Below, piece by piece: positions 43,805-52,881 of a stretch of DNA of 64,000 nt. The DNA is from Saccharopolyspora indica (GTDB lineage Bacteria > Actinomycetota > Actinomycetes > Mycobacteriales > Pseudonocardiaceae). A program made the translations under genes and the position numbers. The stretch spans positions 682,001 to 746,000 of the forward strand of contig NZ_JAQGLB010000001.1 of the NCBI RefSeq assembly GCF_027853965.1, in the 5' to 3' direction. The stretch's first letter is position 1; every line of letters begins with the position of its first letter. Below the pieces are notes generated by a model that did not search any database, was not told the DNA's origin, and saw only the letters and a program-made list of their open reading frames with translations.

Positions 43805-44686
43805 ATGTCCCACACCGATCCGGGCGAGCCGGACCGCGTCGTGCTGCAGGCGCGCGACGTGGAGTTCGACTGGTCGACGCTGCCGATGCACTGGATCCCC
43901 GGTGAGCCCTTCGCCACCCACGTGATCAACTTCCTGCACCTGGTGCTGCCCGAGGGCGAGCGCTGGTTCGTCGAGGTCTTCAAGCAGGCGCTGCCGCTGA
44001 TCAAGGACGACCAGCTGCTGGAGGACGTGCGCGGCTTCGTCGGCCAGGAGGCGATGCACGCCGAGTCGCACCAGGGCGTGCTGGACCACTTCGACGCCCA
44101 CGGCATGGACACCCGGCCCTACGTCGAGCAGGTCGGCTGGATGTTCCGCAAGGTGCTCGGCGACCGGCCCTACGGCGGCAGGCGCGCCGAGTCGTGGCTG
44201 GTGCAGCGGCTGGCGATGATCGCGGCCATCGAGCACTACACGGCGTTCCTCGGCCAGTGGGTGCTCGACGCGAAGGGCCTGGACGCGGCCGGCGCCGACC
44301 CGACCATGCTCGACCTGCTGCGCTGGCACGGCGCCGAGGAGGTCGAGCACCGCTCGGTGGCCTACGACCTCTACACGCACGTCGACGGCAGCTACCTGCG
44401 GCGCTGCCACGCGATGGTGATCGCGATGGTGGTCCTCGGCGTGCTGTGGGTGCGCGGCGTGAAGTACCTGATGGCCGCCGACCCGGTGCTGCGCGGCCGC
44501 CGCAAGCCGCGCTGGCGGGACATGCTGCGCACCGGCCGCCTCGGCCTCACGCCCAGCTACTGGCAGATGCTGCGCTCGATCCCCGCCTACTTCCGGAGGT
44601 CCTACCACCCGTCGCAGCACGGATCGACCAGCCAGGCGATCGCCTACCTGGCCAAGTCCCCGGCAGCGCAGGCGGCGGAGCACTGA
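43805..44686 (+). CDS. Metal-dependent hydrolase, PF10118-like
   Basis: 293 residues. It is a helical protein with paired metal-ligand motifs LPEGERWFVEVFKQALPLI, GQEAMHAESHQGVLDHF, IAAIEHYTAFLGQW and WHGAEEVEHRSVAYDLY, giving an E/H set like a diiron centre; the family is annotated as predicted metal-dependent hydrolase. GGAGG lies before ATG 43805, 13 bp after the EphD-like gene. TGATG overlap with the reductase gene, so they are likely partners; an oxygenase role is possible. Confidence 0.85.
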   Translation: MSHTDPGEPDRVVLQARDVEFDWSTLPMHWIPGEPFATHVINFLHLVLPEGERWFVEVFKQALPLIKDDQLLEDVRGFVGQEAMHAESHQGVLDHFDAHGMDTRPYVEQVGWMFRKVLGDRPYGGRRAESWLVQRLAMIAAIEHYTAFLGQWVLDAKGLDAAGADPTMLDLLRWHGAEEVEHRSVAYDLYTHVDGSYLRRCHAMVIAMVVLGVLWVRGVKYLMAADPVLRGRRKPRWRDMLRTGRLGLTPSYWQMLRSIPAYFRRSYHPSQHGSTSQAIAYLAKSPAAQAAEH

Positions 44687-45729
44687 TGGCCGGAGCTCGT
44701 GCGGTGCCGCGGTCGCTCAACGGCAGCGGGCCGGACCGCTTCCTGTGGGCGCTGGACAAGGTGGCCGTCGGCATGGAGTGGTTGCAGCGCAACAGCCGCA
44801 GACGACCGGTCACGCCGGTGGACCGCGACCTCCGGCTGGAGGTCGCCGAGGTCCGGGCCGAGGCCGACGACGTGGTCGGCCTGCGGCTGGTCGGCGACGG
44901 GCTGCTCCCGGCCTGGCAGCCGGGCGCGCACCTGGACCTCGTGCTGCCGTCGGGGCGCACCCGCCAGTACTCGCTGTGCGGCCAGCCGGGCGACCGGCGC
45001 TCCTACCGGATCGCGGTGCGGCGCATCGCCGACGGTGCGGGCGGCTCCCGCGAGGTCCACGACGTGCTGCGGCCGGGGAGCCGGATCACCGCTCGCGGGC
45101 CCCGCAACGCCTTCCCGTTCATCACGGCGGAGAAGTACCTGTTCATCGCCGGCGGCATCGGCATCACGCCGATCCTGCCGATGGTGCGCACCGCGGCGGC
45201 GCGCGGTGCGGACTGGCGGCTGGTCCACACCGGACGGTCGCGGGAATCGATGCCGTTCCTCGACGAGCTGTCCGAGCTGGACCCGGCACGGGTGTGGATC
45301 CGCCCGGACACCGAGTTCGGCATCCCGGCATCCGGCGCGGAACTGCTCGAGCACACCCCGCCAGGTGCCGCGGTGTACTGCTGCGGGCCGATCCCGATGA
45401 TCACCGGCGTGCGGGTGGACCTGCCGGGCAGCGCGGCCGATTCGCTGCACTGGGAACGGTTCTCGGCACCGCCGATCAACGACGGCAGGCCGTTCACCGT
45501 CGAACTCGCCCGCACCGGGCGCACCGTGCAGGTGCCCGCGGACCGCTCGGCGCTGGAGGCCATCACCGAGGTGCTGCCGCAGGTGTCGTTCTCGTGCCGC
45601 CAGGGCTTCTGCGGCACCTGCCACGTCCGCGTCCTCGACGGGGAGGTGGAGCACCGGGGCCGGGCGGCCGGTGATCACATGGCGATCTGCGTGTCCCGCT
45701 CCGAGGGCCACGTGGTGCTCGACCTGTAA
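44686..45729 (+). CDS. PDR/VanB-type flavin and 2Fe-2S oxidoreductase
   Basis: 347 residues. A ferredoxin-reductase fold with LPSGRTRQYSLCGQPGD and FIAGGIGITPILPMVRTAA (NAD-binding), then a C-terminal 2Fe-2S domain FSCRQGFCGTCHVRVLDGEVEHRG. It would pass electrons from NAD(P)H to an oxygenase, most simply the metal protein encoded just upstream (1-nt overlap, TGATG). FMN rather than FAD is typical of the family. Confidence 0.88.
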   Translation: MAGARAVPRSLNGSGPDRFLWALDKVAVGMEWLQRNSRRRPVTPVDRDLRLEVAEVRAEADDVVGLRLVGDGLLPAWQPGAHLDLVLPSGRTRQYSLCGQPGDRRSYRIAVRRIADGAGGSREVHDVLRPGSRITARGPRNAFPFITAEKYLFIAGGIGITPILPMVRTAAARGADWRLVHTGRSRESMPFLDELSELDPARVWIRPDTEFGIPASGAELLEHTPPGAAVYCCGPIPMITGVRVDLPGSAADSLHWERFSAPPINDGRPFTVELARTGRTVQVPADRSALEAITEVLPQVSFSCRQGFCGTCHVRVLDGEVEHRGRAAGDHMAICVSRSEGHVVLDL

Positions 45730-45880
45730 GCGCGCCACTCGACCGGTTGCTTCAGCCGGTGGAATCGTCCTCGGTGTCGTGCGCGTGGGCCACGTGATTT
45801 TCAGCGCAGGATCGGTGCAGCGAGCGGAGCTGCCCGGCGGTGCGGCGTAGGGTCGGGACAGTCGATCTCGGGAGGATTTC

Positions 45881-46507
45881 GTGGCGCTCACCGGGCTGGT
45901 GGAGATCACTTCGGAAGCGGAATTGCGGGACGTGGTCGGCGAACCGCTGCCCAGGGTCCGGGACAAGGCGCGCGGCGCGCTGCACGAGGTGGACCGCCAG
46001 TGGCTGGCGGCCTCGCCGTTCTGCTTGATCGCGACCTCCGCCGCCGACGGCACCTGCGACGTCTCGCCCAAGGGCGATCCCGCCGGGTTCGTCCAGGTCC
46101 TGGACGAGCGCACGATCGCGATCCCGGAGCGTCCGGGCAACCGGCGCGCCGACGGCTTCCGCAACGTGCTGTCCAACCCGCACGTCGGGCTGATCTTCTT
46201 CGTGCCCGGTCGCGGCGACACCCTGCGCATCAACGGCCGGGCCCGGCTGGTGCGCGACGCGCCGTTCTTCGACGACATGGTGGTCAAGGGGCACCGGCCG
46301 GTGCTGGCGCTGGTGGTGGACATCGACGAGGTGTTCCACCACTGCGCCAAGGCGTTCCTGCGCTCCGGACTGTGGAAACCCGAGTCCTGGCAACCGGATT
46401 CGGTCCCGTCCCGGCCGCAGATCGCGAAGCTCCTGGAGCGCCCGGACGATTCGATCGCCGAACTCGAGCGCTACTACGGCCCCAGCTACGCCGAACGCCT
46501 CTACTGA
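45881..46507 (+). CDS. Pyridoxamine 5'-phosphate oxidase family protein (FMN-binding split barrel, MSMEG_1061-like)
   Basis: 208 residues from GTG 45881 with GGGAGGA just upstream. WLAASPFCLIATSAADGTCDVSPKGDPAGFV and RRADGFRNVLSNPHVGLIFFVPGRGDTLRINGRARLV are the split-barrel flavin-binding blocks. Members use FMN or F420; the substrate is unknown. It is separated by 151 bp from the reductase gene and by 139 bp from fdhA. Confidence 0.85.
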   Translation: MALTGLVEITSEAELRDVVGEPLPRVRDKARGALHEVDRQWLAASPFCLIATSAADGTCDVSPKGDPAGFVQVLDERTIAIPERPGNRRADGFRNVLSNPHVGLIFFVPGRGDTLRINGRARLVRDAPFFDDMVVKGHRPVLALVVDIDEVFHHCAKAFLRSGLWKPESWQPDSVPSRPQIAKLLERPDDSIAELERYYGPSYAERLY

Positions 46508-46553
46508 GGCTTCCGCCAGCGGCCGTCTCGGTTGCAGATGCGGCACCGGCCCG

Positions 46554-46570
46554 TTCGCGCGGTGCGCGAA
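46554..46570. promoter_or_regulatory. TTCGCGC-GGT-GCGCGAA palindrome upstream of fdhA
   Basis: Perfect 7-bp arms with a 3-nt centre, 77 bp before the fdhA ATG. It could be an operator for the formate dehydrogenase operon or a short terminator of the preceding gene. No other regulatory box was convincing in the 139-bp gap. Confidence 0.4.
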
Positions 46571-46646
46571 GCCGTCTTCCGGTGACCGGTTTGCACCCGT
46601 CGGCCATCGGGTTTCTCCTGGGAGCACGTGCGCAGGGAGGTATCCG

Positions 46647-49600
46647 ATGGCGGAATGGCTCGGCTGGCCGGTGCTCCGGCAGCTGACCGGTGCGGATCCG
46701 CTGGGCAGGGGCCTGGCGGCCCGCTCGGCGCGCACCGACGCCCGGCGGGCGCGCACCCAGGACGCCGACGCGGTGGTGCGCTCGGTGTGCCCGTACTGCG
46801 CGGTCGGCTGCGGCCAGCGGGTCTTCGTCCAGGACGGCGCGGTGACCCAGATCGAGGGCGATCCCGATTCGCCGATCAGCCGCGGCCGGCTGTGCCCGAA
46901 GGGTTCGGCCAGCCGGGAACTGGTGACCTCGCCGCTGCGGCAGACCAAGGTCCGCTACCGCCGCCCGCACGGCACCGGCTGGGAGGACCTCGACCTGGAC
47001 ACCGCGCTGGACATGATCGCCGACCGGGTGCTGGCCACCCGGGCCGCCACCTGGCAGGACACCGACGTCGACGGACGTCCGCTGCGCCGCACGACGGGCA
47101 TCGCGAGCCTCGGAGGAGCGACCCTCGACAACGAGGAGAACTACCTCATGAAGAAGCTCTACACCGCCCTCGGTGCGATCCAGGTGGAGAACCAGGCGCG
47201 CATTTGACACTCCTCCACGGTGCCCGGTCTGGGCACCTCCTTCGGGCGCGGCGGCGCCACCACCTTCCAGCAGGACCTCGTCAACGCCGACTGCATCCTG
47301 ATCCAGGGGTCCAACATGGCCGAGGCGCACCCGGTCGGCTTCCAGTGGGTGGTGGAGGCCAAGCGGCGCGGTGCCACGGTCGTCCACGTCGACCCGCGCT
47401 TCACCCGCACCTCGGCGCTGGCGCACCGGCACGTCCCGCTGCGCGCGGGCAGCGACATCGTGTTCCTCGGCGCGCTGATCAACCACGTGCTGACCACCGG
47501 CGCGCAGTTCCACGACTACGTGGCCGCCTACACCAACGCGTCGATGATCGTCGGCGAGGACTTCCGCGACACCGAGGACCTGGAGGGCGTCTTCTCCGGC
47601 CTCGACGCCGAGGTCGGCAGCTACGACACGACCAGCTGGCAGTACGAGGGCAGCGCCGCGGTCCCGTCGGTCGGCGGGCACGGCCCCGAGGTCCCGACGA
47701 AACCGCACGGCCCCGAGACCACCGGTTCCGGCGGCCCGGTCTACCACGGCAGAGCCCGCACCGATCCGACGCTGCAACACCCGCGCTGCGTGTTCCAGCT
47801 GCTCAAGCGGCATTACGCCCGCTACACGCCGGAGCTGGTGGAGGAGGTCTGCGGCGTGCCGCGCGCGGACTTCGCGTGGGTCGCCGAGCAGCTGGTGGCC
47901 AATTCCGGCCGGGACCGCACCACGGCGGTGGTCTACTCGGTCGGCTGGACGCAGCACACCGTCGGCGTGCAGTACATCCGCGCCGCGTCGATCCTGCAGC
48001 TGCTGCTGGGCAACATCGGCCGTCCGGGCGGGGGAGTCCTGGCGCTGCGCGGGCACGCCAGCATCCAGGGCTCGACCGACATCCCGACCCTGTTCAACCT
48101 GCTGCCCGGTTACCTCCCGATGCCGCACGCCGAGGCCGACTCCGACGTGGAGGCCTACGTCGCGCCGGACGAGCAGGCCCGCGGCTACTGGGCCAACGTG
48201 CGCGCCTACCTGGTGAGCCTGCTCAAGGCGTGGTGGGGCGAGCACGCCACCGCCGACAACGACTTCTGCTTCGACCGGTTGCCGAGGATCACCGGCGATC
48301 ACGGCACCTTCCAGACGGTGGTCGAGCAGATCGAAGGCCGCTGCCGGGGCTACTTCGTGGTCGGCGAGAACCCGGCCGTGGGCACCGCCAACGCCCGCCA
48401 GCAGCGGCTGGGCCTGGCCAACCTGGACTGGCTGGTGGTGCGCGACCTCAACCTGGTCGAGACGGCGACCTTCTGGCAGGACGGCCCGGAGATCGAGAGC
48501 GGCGAGCTGCGCACCGAGGACATCGGCACCGAGGTCTTCTTCCTGCCCGCGGCCGCGCACACCGAGAAGGACGGCACCTTCACCAACACCCAGCGGCTGC
48601 TGCAGTGGCACCACAAGGCCGTCGAACCCACCGGTGACCAGCGCAGCGACCTGTGGTTCTTCTACCACCTGGGACGGCGGCTGCGGCAGAAGGCGCAGGA
48701 CGCCGAGCGCGACCGCCCGCTGCTGGAGCTGACCTGGGACTACCCGACCGAGGGCCCGATCGGCGAGCCCAGCGCCGCGGCAGTGCTGCGGGAGATCAAC
48801 GGCACCGGCGCCGACGGCGCACCGCTGTCGTCCTACACCCAGCTGCGCGCGGACGGTTCCACCAGCTGCGGGTGCTGGATCTACTGCGGTGTCTTCGCCG
48901 ACGGCGTCAACCAGGCCGCCCGCCGCCGACCGGGTGCCGAGCAGTCCTGGGTGGCCCCGGAGTGGGGCTGGGCGTGGCCGGCCAACCGCCGCCTGCTCTA
49001 CAACCGCGCGTCGGCGGACCCGGACGGCCGGCCGTGGAGCGATCGCAAGGCCTACGTCTGGTGGGACGACCAGCGCGGCGAGTGGACCGGCCACGACGTG
49101 CCCGACTTCGACCGCACGAAGCGCCCGGACCACGTGCCCGCACCGGGGGCGACCGGCCCGGAGGGCATCGCGGGCACCGAGCCGTTCATCATGCAGAGCG
49201 ACGGCCGCGGCTGGCTCTACGCCCCGTCCGGGCTGGTGGACGGGCCGCTGCCCGCCCACTACGAACCGCAGGAATCGCCGCTGGCCAACCGCGTCCACCC
49301 CGCCCAGCAGCGCAATCCGGCGCGGCAGGTGTTCGCCCGCCCGGAGAACCGCTACCAGCCCAGCGGACTGGAACCGGGCAGCGCGGTGTTCCCCTGCGTG
49401 TTCACCACGTTCCGGCTCACCGAGCACCACACCGCGGGCGGCATGAGCCGGTGGCTGGCGCACCTGGCGGAGCTCGCCCCGGCGATGTTCCTGGAGATCT
49501 CCCCGCAGCTGGCGGCCGAGCGCGGGCTGCGGCACCTGGGCTGGGCGACCGTGATCACCGCGCGCAGCGCAATCGAGGGCCGGGTGCTGGTCACCGCCCG

Positions 49601-49892
49601 GCTGCGGCCGCTGCGGCTGGGCGAGCGCGCGGTGCACCAGATCGGCATCCCGTGGCACTGGGGCCCGAACGGGCTGACCACGGGCGACGCCGCGAACGAG
49701 CTGATCAACGTGGCGCTGGACCCCAACGTGCACATCATGGAGACCAAGGCGGGAGCCTGCGACATCCGCCCGGGGCGGCGGCCGCGCGGCGCGGCACTGC
49801 GCCGCCTGGTCGAGGACTACCGCAGGCGGGCGGGGGTCACCGAGCGCACCGGCGTGGAGCACGCCGACGACCCGGAACGCGGAGGGAGATGA
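46647..49892 (+). CDS. fdhA: Selenocysteine-containing formate dehydrogenase, large catalytic subunit (UGA recoded)
   Basis: 1081 residues if the TGA at 47205-47207 is read as Sec187. SD AGGGAGG precedes ATG 46647. Cys48, 51, 55 and 83 (VCPYCAVGCG ... RLCPKG) bind one [4Fe-4S]. VENQARI-Sec-HSSTVPGLG is the molybdenum/tungsten ligand site, where relatives have Sec or Cys. The bis-MGD domains follow (RPGGGVLALRGHASIQG, MTTGDAANELINVALDPN-type C-terminal block). Frame, similarity and codon usage continue unbroken after the TGA. No twin-arginine signal is seen, so it should face the cytoplasm, oxidising formate to CO2. ATGA overlap with fdhB. Automatic callers give two ORFs: 46647-47207 and one starting near 47220. 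Confidence 0.93.
47205..47207 (+). other. In-frame TGA recoded as selenocysteine
   Basis: The codon lies between ATT (Ile186) and CAC (His188), exactly at the conserved Sec/Cys position of formate dehydrogenases. selA and selB lie in the same window. Confidence 0.92.
47219..47237 (+). promoter_or_regulatory. SECIS element of fdhA
   Basis: GGTGCCC (47219-47225) and GGGCACC (47231-47237) pair perfectly around a GGTCT loop (47226-47230). The loop starts 19 nt after the TGA. E. coli fdhF SECIS also has a GGUCU-containing apical loop at a similar distance; SelB recognises that loop. Downstream bases remain coding (VPGLGTSF). Confidence 0.85.
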
Positions 49893-50755
49893 GCCCTGTG
49901 GCCCGGAACCGGTTGAGCGGACCGCTGGCCGACCCGGCGGGCGATGCCGGCTACCCGCCCGGTCACCCCGAGCGCGTCGGGTTCTTCACCGACACCAGCG
50001 TGTGCATCGGCTGCAAGGCGTGCGAGGTCGCCTGCAAGGAGTGGAACCTGCTGCCCGAGGACGGCCTGGACCTCACCGGCATGTCCTACGACAACACCGG
50101 TGCCCTGGGCGCCACCACCTGGCGGCACGTCGCCTTCGTCGAGCAGGAGTCCACTGTGGATCTGGGCATGCCCGGGATGGGTGGTGACCAGGTGCGATGG
50201 CTGATGTCCTCGGACGTCTGCAAGCACTGCACGCACGCCGCGTGCCTGGACGTCTGCCCGACCGGAGCGCTGATCCGCACCGAGCACGGCACGGTGCTGG
50301 TCCAGGACGACGTGTGCAACGGCTGCGGCTACTGCGTGCCCGCCTGCCCGTACGGGGTGATCGACATCCGGCCGGACACCGGCGGCGCGGCCAAGTGCAC
50401 GATGTGCCACGACCGGCTGGGCGCCGGGCTGATGCCCGCCTGCGCGACGGCCTGCCCGACGGAGTCGATCCAGTACGGGCCGCTCGACGAGCTGCGCGAA
50501 CGCGCCGAGCTGCGGGTGTCCGAGCTGCACGAGCAGGGGATCACCGGTGCCCGGCTCTACGGGCAGGACCCCGACGACGGCGTCGGCGGAACCGGTGCGT
50601 TCTTCCTGCTGCTGGACGAGCCGGAGGTCTACGGGCTGCCGCCGGACCCGGTGGTGACCACGCGGGACCTGCCGTCGATGTGGCGGCACGCGGCGGGCGC
50701 GGCGGTGACCGCGGTCGCGGTGATCGCCGGGTGCTTCCTGGGGAGGAAGCGGTGA
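49889..50755 (+). CDS. fdhB: Formate dehydrogenase iron-sulfur subunit with C-terminal membrane anchor
   Basis: 288 residues. Four ferredoxin-type clusters: C39-x2-C-x2-C-x3-C (CIGCKACEVACKEWN), CKHCTHAACLDVCPTG, CNGCGYCVPACPYG and CTMCHDRL...CATACPT, for four [4Fe-4S]. A C-terminal hydrophobic helix (AAGAAVTAVAVIAGCFLG) anchors it. It passes electrons from FdhA to the membrane subunit. Overlaps fdhA (ATGA) and the next gene (GTGA). Confidence 0.93.
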   Translation: MSPVARNRLSGPLADPAGDAGYPPGHPERVGFFTDTSVCIGCKACEVACKEWNLLPEDGLDLTGMSYDNTGALGATTWRHVAFVEQESTVDLGMPGMGGDQVRWLMSSDVCKHCTHAACLDVCPTGALIRTEHGTVLVQDDVCNGCGYCVPACPYGVIDIRPDTGGAAKCTMCHDRLGAGLMPACATACPTESIQYGPLDELRERAELRVSELHEQGITGARLYGQDPDDGVGGTGAFFLLLDEPEVYGLPPDPVVTTRDLPSMWRHAAGAAVTAVAVIAGCFLGRKR

Positions 50756-51615
50756 CGGCGGAGTCCTACTACGGCCGCCCGGTGCTCAAACCGCCGGTGT
50801 GGAAGGTGCCGGACGTGCCGCTCTACCTCTACCTCGGCGGCCTCGCCGGAGCGTCGTCGACCATGGCGCTGCTGGCCGATCTCACCGGCCGGGACCGGTT
50901 GGCCGGTGCCGGCCGGCTGGCCGCCGCAGTGGGCGCGACCGCCAGCGTCGCAGCGCTGGTCCACGACCTCGGGCGGCCGATGCGGTTCCTGAACATGCTG
51001 CGGGTGTTCAAGCCGACCTCCCCGCTGAGCGTCGGATCCTGGATCCTGGCGCCGTTCTCGGCACTGTCCGGCGCGGCGGCGGCCAGTGAGCTGACCGGCC
51101 GACTGCCCCGAGCGGGACGAGCCGCGGCGGCTGCCGCCGGTGTGCTCGCGCCCGCGATGACGACCTACACCGCGGTGCTGCTGGCCGACACGGCCGTGCC
51201 CGGTTGGCACGCGGCGTACCGGGAGCTGCCGTTCGTCTTCGCCGGGAGCGCGGTGTCCAGCGCCGGGGCCGTCGGGATGCTCGCCGCGCCGGAGGAGGCC
51301 GCGCCCGCGCGGCGGATGGCGATCGCGGGTGCGGTGCTGGAGCTGGCGGCGGCCCGCCGGATGCACCGCGGCGCAGGACTGGTCGGCGAGGTCTACCAGC
51401 AGGGGAGGGCCGGAACGGTGCTGCGCGCCGCCCGGACGCTGACCTGCCTCGGTCTGGGCGCGGCAGCGCTGGCCGGCCGGAGCAGGACCGCGCGCGTCGC
51501 CTCGGGGCTCTGCTTGAACGCCGCGGCGGCGGCCACCAGGTACGGGATCTTCGAGGCCGGTCGCGCGTCGGCGCGCGATCCCCGCTACACCGTGCAGCCG
51601 CAGCGCGCCTCCTGA
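50752..51615 (+). CDS. NrfD-type membrane subunit of the formate dehydrogenase
   Basis: 287 residues from GTG 50752. About seven hydrophobic segments; WKVPDVPLYLYLGGLAGASSTMALLADLTG and FLNMLRVFKPTSPLSVGSWIL are NrfD/PsrC signatures. It should take electrons from FdhB to menaquinone. It is used here instead of the haem b subunit FdnI of classic FDH-N, and no histidine ligand pair is obvious. Confidence 0.88.
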   Translation: MTAESYYGRPVLKPPVWKVPDVPLYLYLGGLAGASSTMALLADLTGRDRLAGAGRLAAAVGATASVAALVHDLGRPMRFLNMLRVFKPTSPLSVGSWILAPFSALSGAAAASELTGRLPRAGRAAAAAAGVLAPAMTTYTAVLLADTAVPGWHAAYRELPFVFAGSAVSSAGAVGMLAAPEEAAPARRMAIAGAVLELAAARRMHRGAGLVGEVYQQGRAGTVLRAARTLTCLGLGAAALAGRSRTARVASGLCLNAAAAATRYGIFEAGRASARDPRYTVQPQRAS

Positions 51616-51643
51616 CCAGCACTTTCCACTTTCGGGGGAGATC

Positions 51644-51673
51644 TATACACCGGGTATATACACCGGATGTATA
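51644..51673. promoter_or_regulatory. Double PadR-type operator
   Basis: TATAC-ACCGG-GTATA (51644-51658) and TATACA-CCGGA-TGTATA (51657-51673) are two palindromes sharing two bases, ten bases before the padR ATG. The AT-rich arms contrast with the surroundings and also contain TATAGT-like -10 boxes. Autorepression by the PadR protein is inferred. Confidence 0.65.
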
Positions 51674-51682
51674 GTCGCTCGC

Positions 51683-52207
51683 ATGTCGATCGGTCTCACC
51701 ATGCTGGGGTTGCTGGAGGGTGGCCCCGGTTACGGATACGACCTCAAACGGGCTTACGACGCCGACTTCGGGCACGCCAAGTCGCTGGCCTACGGACAGG
51801 TCTACTCGACGCTGTCCCGGCTGCTGCGCGACGGCCTGGTCGAGGTCGACGGAGTGGAGTCCGGCGACGGGCCCGACCGCAAGCGCTACTCGATCACCGA
51901 GTCCGGCCGGCAGCGGCTGGAGGAGTGGCTGAGCACGCCGGAGAAGCCCGTCGCCGAGCTGCACAACACCCTCTACACCAAGATCGTCCTCGCGGTCCGC
52001 TCCGGTCGCGACGCCACCGCGGTGCTCGACGCCCAGCGCCGCGCGCACCTCGCCCGGATGCGCGAGCTGACCCGCCGCAAGACCGCCGCCGAACCCGGTG
52101 AACAGCTGGTGCACGACTACGCGCTGTTCCACCTGGAGGCCGATCTGCGCTGGCTGGAGCTGGCCGTGACCCGACTCGAACCGCTCACCAAGGAGGTCTC
52201 CCCGTGA
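51683..52207 (+). CDS. PadR family transcriptional regulator
   Basis: 174 residues. Winged HTH: SIGLTMLGLLEGGPGYGYDLKRAYDADF ... SLAYGQVYSTLSRLLRDGLVEVDGVESGDGPDRKRYSITESG, then a helical Vir-like C-terminal dimerisation part (VHDYALFHLEADLRWLELAV). It is cotranscribed with and overlaps the ABC exporter by 4 nt; a double palindrome precedes it. Probably represses the exporter until its substrate appears. Confidence 0.92.
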   Translation: MSIGLTMLGLLEGGPGYGYDLKRAYDADFGHAKSLAYGQVYSTLSRLLRDGLVEVDGVESGDGPDRKRYSITESGRQRLEEWLSTPEKPVAELHNTLYTKIVLAVRSGRDATAVLDAQRRAHLARMRELTRRKTAAEPGEQLVHDYALFHLEADLRWLELAVTRLEPLTKEVSP

Positions 52208-52881
52208 CCGAACCGCTGCTGTCCGGTGCGGATCTGCACCTGTCCTTCGGGCCCACCCCCGCACTGCGCGGCGCCGGGCTCTCGGTCGAGGCGGGGGAGG
52301 TCGTGGCGGTCATGGGATCCTCCGGTTCCGGCAAGTCGACGCTGCTGCACTGCCTGGCCGGGATCCGGCGGCCCGATTCCGGCCGGATCCGGTACCGGGG
52401 CACCGAGCTGACCGAGCTCACCGACGATCAGCGCAGCACCCTGCGCCGCGACGAGTTCGGCTTCGTCTTCCAGTTCGGCCAGCTGGTGCCGGAGCTGACC
52501 GTGCGGGAGAACGTGGCCCTGCCGCTGCGCCTGGGCGGCGCCAAGCGCCGGGCGGCCGAGGCGAAGGCCGCCTCCTGGCTGGCGGAGCTCGGCATCGCCG
52601 GGATCGCGAACTCCCGGCCCGGGGACATCTCCGGCGGCCAGAGCCAGCGGGCCGCGCTGGCGCGAGCGCTGGTCGCCGAGCCGACGGTGGTCTTCGCCGA
52701 CGAGCCCACCGGAGCGCTGGACTCCGTCGGCGGCGAGCAGGTGATGGGCCTGCTCACCCGCGCCGCGCGGGACACCGGAGCAGCGGTGCTGCTGGTGACC
52801 CACGAACCGCGGGTGGCGGCCTACGCCGACCGGGAAGTCGTGCTCCGCGACGGCAGCACCGAACTCGCCGAGGTGTCCTGA
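52204..52881 (+). CDS. ABC transporter ATP-binding protein (MacB/LolD-like)
   Basis: 225 residues from GTG 52204. Walker A MGSSGSGKSTLLHCLAG, Q-loop FVFQFGQLVPELTV, signature ISGGQSQRAALARALV and Walker B VVFADEPTGALDS. It powers the FtsX-type permease encoded next (1-nt overlap). Type VII export or antibiotic resistance is the usual role; substrate unknown. Confidence 0.92.
   Translation: MTEPLLSGADLHLSFGPTPALRGAGLSVEAGEVVAVMGSSGSGKSTLLHCLAGIRRPDSGRIRYRGTELTELTDDQRSTLRRDEFGFVFQFGQLVPELTVRENVALPLRLGGAKRRAAEAKAASWLAELGIAGIANSRPGDISGGQSQRAALARALVAEPTVVFADEPTGALDSVGGEQVMGLLTRAARDTGAAVLLVTHEPRVAAYADREVVLRDGSTELAEVS

Noticed and set aside
46647-46740. Tat signal peptide on FdhA
   Set aside because: The N terminus has no twin-arginine motif followed by a hydrophobic stretch; RARTQDAD is not one.
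47205-47207. TGA in fdhA as a pseudogene mutation or sequencing error
   Set aside because: Position, SECIS hairpin, unbroken frame and presence of selA/selB all favour recoding.
46284-49862. 1192-residue ORF antisense to fdhA and other very long antisense frames
   Set aside because: In GC-rich DNA, long antisense frames are common; composition is Arg/Gly/Pro/His-rich with no recognisable domains.
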